A program made the position numbers and the translations under genes. From positions 382 through 12,287 of the forward strand of contig VBJE01000228.1 in NCBI GenBank assembly GCA_005879675.1: a stretch of 11,906 nt of DNA, read 5' to 3'. Shown here piece after piece: positions 6,786 to 11,906 of the stretch (position 1 is its first letter; every line of letters begins with the position of its first letter). The notes under the pieces were generated by a model. It was not told the DNA's origin. It ran no database searches and saw only the letters and a program-made list of their open reading frames with translations. The stretch comes from Chloroflexota bacterium (GTDB lineage: Bacteria; Chloroflexota; Dormibacteria; Dormibacterales; Dormibacteraceae).

Positions 6786-7618
6786 CGGCCCTCTACCGGA
6801 TCGTCTTCGCCGGCACGTCTGCCTTCGCCGTGCCCTCGCTGCGGGCGCTGCGTTCGGCCGGCCACGAGTTGCTGCTGGTGATTACCCAGCCCGACCGGCC
6901 GGCCCACCGCGGCATGAAGATGACGTCGCCGCCGGTCAAGGTCGCGGCGCAGGAGCTTGGCCTGGCGGTCTTCCAGCCGGAGAGGATCCGCGACCCGGAA
7001 GCAATTGACCGATTGCGCTCGCTGCAGCCGGATTTCCTGGTCGTCGTCGCCTACGGGCAGATCATTCCGCGATCCGTGCTCGACATCCCGAAGCTCGGCC
7101 CGATCAACGTCCACGCGTCGCTGCTGCCGCGATGGCGCGGCGCGTCACCGGTGGCGCGCGCCATCCTTGCCGGCGATGCCGAGACCGGAGTGACGATCAT
7201 GAAGATGGACGAGCAGCTTGACCATGGGCCGATCCTGGCCGTCCGCGCTACGCCGATCGGCGAGGGCGAGGATGCCCAGGCATTGACCGCGCGCCTTGCC
7301 AACATGGGCGCCGAGCTGCTGGTGGAGACGCTCGAGCACTTCGACGAGCTGCGTGTGATGGGACAGGACCACAAGGTGGCGACTGTCGCGCCAAAGCTGA
7401 CGAAGGAGGAGGGAGATCTGGACTGGGCGATCGGCGCGCAGGAGATCGACCGGCGCGTACGCGCGCTGCAGCCGTGGCCGGGCGCCACGCTGCCGACCGC
7501 GCGTGGGCGGGTCAAGGTCTTGAAGGGCCACCTCGAGGGAGACCGCTACGTGCCGGACCTCGTCCAGCTCCCGGGCAAGAAGCCGGCCCCGGCGAGGCAG
7601 GTGCTGGGCGATGCCTGA
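6782..7618 (+). CDS. fmt: methionyl-tRNA formyltransferase (short C-terminal domain)
   Basis: Fmt formylates initiator Met-tRNA using 10-formyltetrahydrofolate. The protein has the N-terminal RIVFAGTSAFAVPSL strand-loop, PDRPAHRGMKM, DFLVVVAYGQIIP, and the catalytic triad Asn109, His111 and Asp147 in NVHASLLPRWRGASPV and MDEQLDHGP. It is 278 residues instead of about 310. The C-terminal tRNA-binding domain goes almost directly from ARGRVKVLKGHLEG to LPGKKPAPARQVL, so the middle of that barrel is missing. The first canonical in-frame start (GTG 6830) would destroy the FAGTSAFAV motif, and the next one upstream (TTG 6533) lies far inside def. CTG 6782, sharing CTGA with the def stop, is therefore the best start. 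The stop overlaps the smpB start by 8 nt. Confidence 0.94.
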   Translation: MTALYRIVFAGTSAFAVPSLRALRSAGHELLLVITQPDRPAHRGMKMTSPPVKVAAQELGLAVFQPERIRDPEAIDRLRSLQPDFLVVVAYGQIIPRSVLDIPKLGPINVHASLLPRWRGASPVARAILAGDAETGVTIMKMDEQLDHGPILAVRATPIGEGEDAQALTARLANMGAELLVETLEHFDELRVMGQDHKVATVAPKLTKEEGDLDWAIGAQEIDRRVRALQPWPGATLPTARGRVKVLKGHLEGDRYVPDLVQLPGKKPAPARQVLGDA

Positions 7619-8069
7619 CAGAGAGGAAAGGGATGTCGCCGTCAACAGGCGCGCATACCACGACTACTTCATCGATGAGAAGTACGAGGCCGGCCTGATG
7701 CTCACCGGCACCGAGGTGAAGTCTGTGCGCAACGGCCGGACCAACCTGCGCGACGGTTTCGTCCGCATCGGCAACGGCGAGGCGTGGCTGGAGAACGTGC
7801 ACATCTCGCCGTACGCCCAGGGCAACCTGATGAACCACGAGCCGATGCGCGCGCGCAAGCTGCTCCTGCACCGGAAAGAGATCTCGAGCCTGATCGGAAA
7901 GGTCAAGCAGAAGGGCTACACGCTGATCCCGCTGCGGATGTATTTCTCGCGCAACCACGCCAAGGTGGAGATCGGGTTGGGGCGCGGCAAGCGGCAGTAC
8001 GACAAGCGCGAGGCGATCGCCGAACGGGAAGCCAAGCGCGAGATCGCGAGAGCCGTCCGGCGGGGCTAG
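7611..8069 (+). CDS. smpB: SsrA-binding protein SmpB
   Basis: SmpB binds tmRNA and delivers it to stalled ribosomes for trans-translation. The 152-residue protein has normal length and family motifs: NRRAYHDYFIDEKYEAG, LTGTEVKSVRNGRTNLRDG, the ARKLLLHRKEI segment, and the basic C-terminal tail with GRGKRQYDKREAI that enters the decoding centre. ATG 7611 lies 8 nt inside the 3' end of fmt (ATGCCTGA), so translation is probably coupled. The stop TAG at 8067-8069 interlocks with the stop of the convergent acetyltransferase. Its RNA partner ssrA starts at about 11855, separated by three genes rather than adjacent. Confidence 0.97.
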   Translation: MPDREERDVAVNRRAYHDYFIDEKYEAGLMLTGTEVKSVRNGRTNLRDGFVRIGNGEAWLENVHISPYAQGNLMNHEPMRARKLLLHRKEISSLIGKVKQKGYTLIPLRMYFSRNHAKVEIGLGRGKRQYDKREAIAEREAKREIARAVRRG

Positions 8070-8572
8070 TCGCGCAGCTCCTCGGCGAGCATGTCCATGA
8101 GCAACCCGTCGTGCCACTTCCCGTCCGGACCACGCTCGTACTTGCGCATGAGCCCCACCGGTTTGAAGCCGACGCGCTCGTAGGCCTTGATGGCGTTGGT
8201 GTTGTGGGCGGCGGGGTCGATGGTCAGCCGGTGGTGTCCCCGTTCGTCGATGAGGAAGCGGGCGAGCGTTCGAATCGCCTCTGGGCCGAGACCCTTGCCT
8301 TGCCACGGCGAACGGATGGAGATGTCGATCCCCGCGTGGCGGTACATCGAGTCGGTCTCCTCGTAGCTCTGGATCATCCCGATGGTCTCGCCGCCGACCT
8401 CGACGAGGAAGTGCGACTCGCCTTCATCTGCCTGCATGGTGTCGGCGACGGATTTGCTCGGCTCGCCCCACCACCTTGCGACCGTGGGATCGCTGAAGAT
8501 CTCCAGAAGCCGGGCTTCGTCGCCGGCCCGCACCGGCCGGAGGACGACGCGCTTGCCCCGGAGCTCAGGCAG
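8066..8572 (-). CDS. GNAT-family N-acetyltransferase, AAC(6')-like
   Basis: The product is a 168-residue Gcn5-related acetyltransferase that would transfer an acetyl group from acetyl-CoA to an amine. The acetyl-CoA pyrophosphate loop is QGKGLG at 91-96, followed by a long helix, then TIDPAAHNTNAIKAYERVGF, the usual end of the fold. The overall pattern, including IGMIQSYEETD, resembles the aminoglycoside 6'-N-acetyltransferase subgroup and siderophore-type relatives. Resistance cannot be inferred from this. GTG 8533 is the only canonical start, but it removes the first beta strand (RGKRVVLRPV, residues 5-14). CTG at 8572 restores it and overlaps the upstream gene's stop by 8 nt (CTGCCTGA). 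It is probably co-transcribed with the R2lox-like gene. Confidence 0.88.
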   Translation of the reverse strand: MPELRGKRVVLRPVRAGDEARLLEIFSDPTVARWWGEPSKSVADTMQADEGESHFLVEVGGETIGMIQSYEETDSMYRHAGIDISIRSPWQGKGLGPEAIRTLARFLIDERGHHRLTIDPAAHNTNAIKAYERVGFKPVGLMRKYERGPDGKWHDGLLMDMLAEELRD

Positions 8573-8966
8573 CGAGATTGATGCCGATGGCGCGCAGGCG
8601 CTTGTTCAGAGAGTCGAATGCGAACTGGACGATCTCGCTCTGTGTATGCCCGAATTCGGTGATGTAGCGCGGGTCCGGAGGATCGAGCGTCCCGGTGATC
8701 AGGGGCAGGCACTCGACCAGCGTTTTCTGGATCAACGGTGCGTAGCGCGCCGCGTCTTCGCGCACCGCCTCCTGCAGGACCTTGATGCCGAAGCTCACGT
8801 GCCGTGATTCGTCGCGCGCCACGGCGGTGAAGCCGCGGTAGAAGCCGCGGTCGGTCAGGCCCTGCTCGCGCATGGACTCGAGCTCGAAGCGCTGGCCCGT
8901 GAGGGCGATGGTCGCCTCGATGACGATGTGATAAAGGGTGACGCCCTCGACGAAGGCATCGAGAGC
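8565..8966 (-). pseudogene. R2lox-like di-iron oxidase, C-terminal half (after frameshift)
   Basis: This reading frame carries the second half of a ferritin-like R2-type oxidase whose first half lies in another frame upstream. Homologous sequence starts near 8966 with LDAFVEGVT and continues to the stop at 8565. The frame itself is open back to a GTG at 9071, but those extra residues are out-of-frame shadow. It contains LYHIVIEATIALTG, with a metal-ligand Glu and a Tyr five residues before it, and DESRHVSFG, the second ExxH metal motif. In characterised R2lox the Tyr in this position forms an ether cross-link to a Val in the first half. On its own this half lacks the other metal ligands and should not form a di-iron site. 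Confidence 0.75.
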
Positions 8967-9457
8967 CGGTCGTAGAAGAGGATGTTGTAACCCTCGTTCG
9001 CCTCCGGACGGATCTCCTTCAGCAGCTGGGTCATGTCGCGCGCATCCGTGCCGGCCACCTCGCGCCACCACCTCTCGAAGAAGACGGTGTGCCTGGCCTC
9101 ATCGACCATCTGGGTCGAAAGGAAGACCTCGATCTCGGGCGTGGGTGAGGCCCAGACGAAGGGGGCGAGAGTGGACGTGACGCGCTCCTCGCCGTTGAAG
9201 AACAGCCGGTGCGACCAGAGCGTCGCCTTCCTTTCAATGTCGTTCGCCTCGAGCCAGTCCTGGCGGTCGAGGCTGAAGTCGATGTCGCCGACAGCCCACT
9301 GCTGCGACTCCCACCGCCGGTAGAGGTCCATGTAGCTGGGCATCTTCTCGATGCCGCGGTCGATGAAGGAGAGGACGTCATCGATGCGGATGTCGCCGAG
9401 CTCGCGGAGGCTCGCGCGGCCGATGCGATCGAGGTCTATGGCCATTTCGGGCGTCAA
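8855..9457 (-). pseudogene. R2lox-like di-iron oxidase, N-terminal half (before frameshift)
   Basis: This is the first half of a ribonucleotide-reductase-R2-like ligand-binding oxidase, a ferritin-fold protein with a two-metal centre. Counting from ATG 9445, it has DIDFSLDRQDW (54-64), FNGEERVT (83-90) with the first ligand Glu86 and, three residues later, Val89, and DEARHTVFFERWW (115-127) with the first ExxH motif (Glu116, His119). The family sequence stops at about residue 161 (YNILFYDRL), then becomes a Ser/Arg-rich frame-shifted tail to the stop at 8855. The family sequence resumes in the next frame. A TTG at 9457 precedes the ATG in frame, but a -10-like TGTAAT overlaps it, so ATG 9445 is preferred. 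The family call is fairly sure. Whether this is a true pseudogene or an assembly error is open. Confidence 0.77.
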
Positions 9458-9473
9458 TTACACCAGACGCCCG
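9448..9473. repeat. inverted repeat in divergent promoter region (possible operator)
   Basis: Two perfect 8-nt arms, CGGGCGTC (9448-9455) and GACGCCCG (9466-9473), flank a 10-nt spacer. A second pair, AATTAC (9456-9461) and GTAATT (9473-9478), is interleaved with it. The repeat overlaps the predicted -10 and start region of the minus-strand R2lox-like gene, so it could be a regulator binding site or a hairpin. No matching regulator gene is in the window. Confidence 0.5.
9457..9462 (-). promoter_or_regulatory. -10 element candidate for R2lox-GNAT pair
   Basis: On the minus strand these bases read TGTAAT, five of six matches to TATAAT. The expected transcription start, about 7 nt downstream, lies 4-5 nt before ATG 9445, giving a nearly leaderless message. 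I see no convincing -35 about 17 nt upstream, so support is moderate to weak. Confidence 0.4.
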
Positions 9474-9493
9474 TAATTCATGGCGGGCATCTA

Positions 9494-9504
9494 CCGTTCA
9501 ACGG
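9494..9504. repeat. short inverted repeat before the lipoprotein start
   Basis: CCGTT and AACGG flank a single C, ending 3 nt before ATG 9508. It covers the place where a ribosome-binding site would be expected, and no Shine-Dalgarno is present. It could be a half-site for a regulator or chance in a GC-rich context. Confidence 0.3.
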
Positions 9505-9507
9505 GCA

Positions 9508-11805
9508 ATGCGTCGCGCTCTCGTGGTGCTGGTGATCCTGACAGTGGCCTGCTCGGGCCCGGCCGGCAAGCCGGTCGCTTCCACCTCCCCTAACGGCTCC
9601 CCGGCCGCATCGGCATCGCCCGTGAAGCTCTCGACCGGCGGAATCGTCGAGTACACAGTGCCGCCGCCGGCGGTCAAGCCCGCCGACTGCTTCACGCCCT
9701 GCCTGCCCAGCGTGGGCAGCGTCGCCCTCGGCGGCGACGGCAACATCTGGTTCGTCGACCACAACTTCAAGACGGTCGGTCGGATCACACCCGCTGGGGA
9801 CGTCAAGCAATGGAGCGCCGGGCTCGACCTCATCGGCGGGGCGCAGACCATCGCCACCGGCCCCGACGGCAACCTCTACGTGAACGCCGATGGCGGTGGT
9901 GACGGCCGGCCCGACTGGATCCTGCGCGTCACGCCGGCGGGCGTCATCACCAGGCTGAGCGCCGGCCAAAGACCGCCGGGCCAGGGAGTATTCGGCACCG
10001 GGCCGGAGAGCATCACTGCGGGACCGGACGGGAACATGTGGTTCACGGAGTTCTGGACCAACCGCGTCGGCCGGCTGTCGCCGAGTGGATCGCTCACCGA
10101 GTTCTCGATTCCGACCAACGACAGCGCCCCTCGGGGGATCGCGACCGGGCCGGACGGGAACCTCTGGTTTGTCGAGTCGACGCGATCCCGGCCGGCGATC
10201 GCGCGCATCACCCCGGCCGGCGTCATCACAGAGTTCCCCATCGCGGGCGGCGACTCGGAGCTCTACCCGTATGACATCGTCAGCGGCCCCGACGGAAACA
10301 TCTGGTTCACCGAGTCTCACGGGATCGCGCGCATCACCGTCAAGGGAGAGATCTCGCCGATTTCACTGCCGCAGGGCTCCAGGCCGGTGAAGCTCGTTGT
10401 CGCTCCCGATGGAAACCTCTGGTACGCCGACGCCGGGAAGAACGCCATCGTTCGCCTGGCCCTGTCCGGAGCGACCAGGGCCTATCCGCTTCCTGAGCCG
10501 GCATCGAACCCGGTCGGGATGGCTGTCGGATCCGACGGGCGGATCTGGTTCAGCGAGTCAAACAACCGGGGTCTGGCGAGCATCGGCGTGCGGGTGCCGG
10601 AGTTGTTGATGAGCACCCGACCGCTGGTCTTTGCCGACGCATCGCCGAAGACGGTGAGCCTGCGGAACGTGGGCAACTCGCCGCTCGTGATCTCAGCCGT
10701 TCGCATCACCGGACTGGACGCCGCGCTCATCGCCAAGGGGAAGGACACGTGCTCGGCGACCTCGCTTGCGCCGGACGCGAGCTGCGAGGTGCAGCTGAGG
10801 TATGTCGGCGGCGGACCGTCAGGGCTTCAGTCTGCTGTGCTTGAGCTGAGCGACAACGGAACAGGTTCGCCCCATCGGATCTCGTTGGTCGCGCAGGTGC
10901 CGCGTTGCACGCTTCCAGTGATGGTCGGCGGAAACGAGAACACGCCGGCACAGGGCGAGCTGTTCGATGTGCGCACGGCGCAGATCCTGTACGACACCAG
11001 CGGCGTGTTTGTGCACGATCCTGTCGCGTCCGGAGTCCGGACAAGTGCTCCTCCGGGGCTACCGGGCATGTCGGCCGGCTACTACGACCGGGCAATGGGC
11101 CGATGGTTGCCGGTCAGCGGCGCGGGCCAGGTGTCGCCAGACGGATCTCGCTATGCATACATCCCGGTCGAGCCGATTCCTCGCACTGAAGTCCGGGTCG
11201 TCGACGTCCAGAGCGGCCGCGAGAAGGTATGGAAGATTCGGCCGGACTTCTGGGATGTGATGGCCTTCACGCAGCGGGGCATCTACCTCCACGCGGGCTA
11301 CGAGGGGATCGGCGCCGGCCTGTACCTTCTCGATCCCGACTCAGGTGCGTTCAAGGCCCTCTTCACGGACTTCGCGGTGAGCGTCGTCGACGGCGACGCC
11401 GCCTGGTTGATGTACCGCAACCCGGCCGACAAGCTGCCAGACGTCTCGGCGATGGGAGGCGCGACGAATGAGGTGCGGAGGCGCGACTTGGCGACAGGCA
11501 AGACCGACGTATGGCTCTACCGGCCGGGCACCAACATCGGAGTGGTCGCCACCGCCAACGGCAAGCCAATCGTGTCGATATACGACGGGCCGACCTCGAG
11601 CTACTGGATCATGTCCGCCCCGAACCAGGTGCAGAGGATGGACTTTCCGTTCACGTCCGCGCGCTACGCGTACCTGCGCGGCTTCAGCGGTGACGCAAAC
11701 GGGGTGTGGGTGGGCAGCGACGAAGGCGTCTACTTGTGGACGCAGCGGACGGGCGGCGTGCTGATGACCGACCAGGCTGCGACGCCGGCTGGGACCTGCG
11801 CTTGA
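9508..11805 (+). CDS. secreted lipoprotein with Vgb-like seven-bladed propeller and HYDIN-like domain
   Basis: This 765-residue protein begins with MRR, a hydrophobic stretch and a lipobox-like LTVAC with Cys15, so it is probably anchored outside the membrane after LspA cleavage. A Ser/Pro/Ala-rich linker (about 16-42) follows. Residues 45-365 carry seven G-x-D-G-[NR]-x-[WY] blade signatures of the virginiamycin B lyase (Vgb) propeller type. Residues about 370-465 look like an ASPM/SPD-2/HYDIN Ig-like domain (VSLRNVGNSPLVISAVRI) with Cys415 and Cys426 possibly bonded. The rest (470-765) has further beta-rich repeats (VSPDGSRYAYI, GLYLLDPDSGAF, GVWVGSDEGVYLW) that may form a second propeller. 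Lyase activity should not be assumed; such propellers often serve in binding. It is divergent from R2lox, with no Shine-Dalgarno at the ATG. Confidence 0.88.
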   Translation: MRRALVVLVILTVACSGPAGKPVASTSPNGSPAASASPVKLSTGGIVEYTVPPPAVKPADCFTPCLPSVGSVALGGDGNIWFVDHNFKTVGRITPAGDVKQWSAGLDLIGGAQTIATGPDGNLYVNADGGGDGRPDWILRVTPAGVITRLSAGQRPPGQGVFGTGPESITAGPDGNMWFTEFWTNRVGRLSPSGSLTEFSIPTNDSAPRGIATGPDGNLWFVESTRSRPAIARITPAGVITEFPIAGGDSELYPYDIVSGPDGNIWFTESHGIARITVKGEISPISLPQGSRPVKLVVAPDGNLWYADAGKNAIVRLALSGATRAYPLPEPASNPVGMAVGSDGRIWFSESNNRGLASIGVRVPELLMSTRPLVFADASPKTVSLRNVGNSPLVISAVRITGLDAALIAKGKDTCSATSLAPDASCEVQLRYVGGGPSGLQSAVLELSDNGTGSPHRISLVAQVPRCTLPVMVGGNENTPAQGELFDVRTAQILYDTSGVFVHDPVASGVRTSAPPGLPGMSAGYYDRAMGRWLPVSGAGQVSPDGSRYAYIPVEPIPRTEVRVVDVQSGREKVWKIRPDFWDVMAFTQRGIYLHAGYEGIGAGLYLLDPDSGAFKALFTDFAVSVVDGDAAWLMYRNPADKLPDVSAMGGATNEVRRRDLATGKTDVWLYRPGTNIGVVATANGKPIVSIYDGPTSSYWIMSAPNQVQRMDFPFTSARYAYLRGFSGDANGVWVGSDEGVYLWTQRTGGVLMTDQAATPAGTCA
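9730..10560 (+). repeat. seven Vgb-type propeller blade repeats (within the lipoprotein gene)
   Basis: Seven copies of a G-x-D-G-[NR]-[ILM]-[WY] motif occur at residues 75, 118, 172, 214, 260, 299 and 341 of the lipoprotein, spaced about 38-54 residues. The DNA of the copies is related (variants of CCGGACGGNAACCTCTGG) but diverged, indicating old internal duplication, not a recent tandem expansion. Seven motifs fit a complete single propeller. Confidence 0.8.
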
Positions 11806-11828
11806 TCCGCCGTCCCGCTGGGTAGAAT
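11802..11828 (+). promoter_or_regulatory. predicted ssrA promoter
   Basis: A -10 hexamer TAGAAT lies at 11823-11828, with a -35-like TTGATC at 11802-11807, which includes the stop of the lipoprotein gene. The spacer is short (15 nt). The expected start near 11835 would give a leader of about 20 nt before the mature tmRNA end, to be removed by RNase P. The GGGTAGAATC core matches the def promoter. Confidence 0.6.
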
Positions 11829-11854
11829 CAGAGGGCAACCAGGTTCGGCTTCGT

Positions 11855-11906
11855 GGGGGCGTCCGGTCTCGACGGGGCAGTTGAGCTTTGGGATTGCGAG
11901 CCGAGA
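11855..11906 (+). ncRNA. ssrA: transfer-messenger RNA, 5' end (truncated by window edge)
   Basis: The sequence starting with GGGGGCGTCCGGTCTCGACGGGG is the conserved 5' end of tmRNA: the acceptor-stem half (GGGGGCG) followed by the T/D-like GG-N-N-TCGACGGG signature. The tag-coding region, pseudoknots and 3' tRNA-like half lie beyond the window. tmRNA, charged with alanine, enters stalled ribosomes with SmpB (encoded at 7611-8069) and adds a degradation tag. The exact mature 5' base is inferred from the G run and could be off by a base or two. Confidence 0.92.

Noticed and set aside
8534..8606. A separate small gene between R2lox and GNAT
   Set aside because: The in-frame sequence upstream of GTG 8533 is the normal first strand of the GNAT fold, so it belongs to the acetyltransferase.
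9448..9478. An H-type RNA pseudoknot from the interleaved arms A-B-A'-B'
   Set aside because: The order fits, but there is no spacer between the two 3' arms (they share one base), so a loop could not span an 8-bp stem. Alternative hairpins or protein binding are more plausible.
9478..10320. A 280-codon minus-strand frame opposite the lipoprotein
   Set aside because: It is the antisense of the propeller repeats and has no recognisable fold or start context.
1..11906. CRISPR arrays, insertion sequences, tRNA genes or prophage genes
   Set aside because: I saw no regular spaced repeats, transposase motifs, tRNA-like cloverleaf sequences (apart from the tmRNA 5' end) or phage genes.

Overview
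The window is a dense, high-GC (about two thirds G+C by eye) bacterial chromosome segment with almost no intergenic space and no gene-free stretch over 300 bases. The core gene order (ileS, lspA, rluD-like, gmk, coaBC, priA, def, fmt, smpB, later ssrA) is typical of a free-living bacterium. Base composition, scarce Shine-Dalgarno sequences, apparent leaderless starts and a large Ser/Pro-rich lipoprotein with Vgb-type propeller repeats suggest a high-GC Terrabacteria lineage, perhaps Chloroflexota or Dormibacterota. That placement is an inference; no rRNA is present to confirm it.

Layout. Positions 1-6224 (+) read as one co-directional block: the 3' end of ileS, lspA, an RluA/RluD-family pseudouridine synthase, gmk, coaBC, priA and a small split-barrel PNPOx-like flavoprotein. 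A good -10 element (TAAAAT, 6260-6265) then sits about 7 nt before the GTG of def, so def-fmt-smpB (6273-8069, +) is probably a second, leaderless transcript. It meets, tail to tail, a minus-strand pair: a GNAT acetyltransferase (stop codons interlocked in one CTAG) and, upstream of it, a frameshifted R2lox-like di-iron oxidase. A short divergent intergenic region with an inverted repeat separates R2lox from a 765-residue lipoprotein (+). Downstream lies a promoter and the first ~52 nt of tmRNA (ssrA), cut by the window edge.

How the genes fit together. Most are translation housekeeping: Ile-tRNA charging, rRNA modification, initiator formylation and its removal (fmt, def), and ribosome rescue (smpB with ssrA). 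Gmk supplies GDP, CoaBC makes 4'-phosphopantetheine, PriA restarts replication, and LspA matures lipoproteins such as the one encoded at the right end.

The strongest unusual signal is the choice of start codons. Four genes (lspA, rluD-like, fmt, GNAT) appear to start at CTG, and each such CTG overlaps the stop codon of the preceding gene: CTGA three times, CTGCCTGA once. gmk does the same with TTGA. This suggests termination-reinitiation in which position relative to the stop matters more than start-codon identity. Other points of interest are the R2lox frameshift between its two metal-binding halves, a shortened Fmt C-terminal domain, altered PriA motifs, the absence of rpoZ between gmk and coaBC, and a shared 10-nt -10 motif at def and ssrA.
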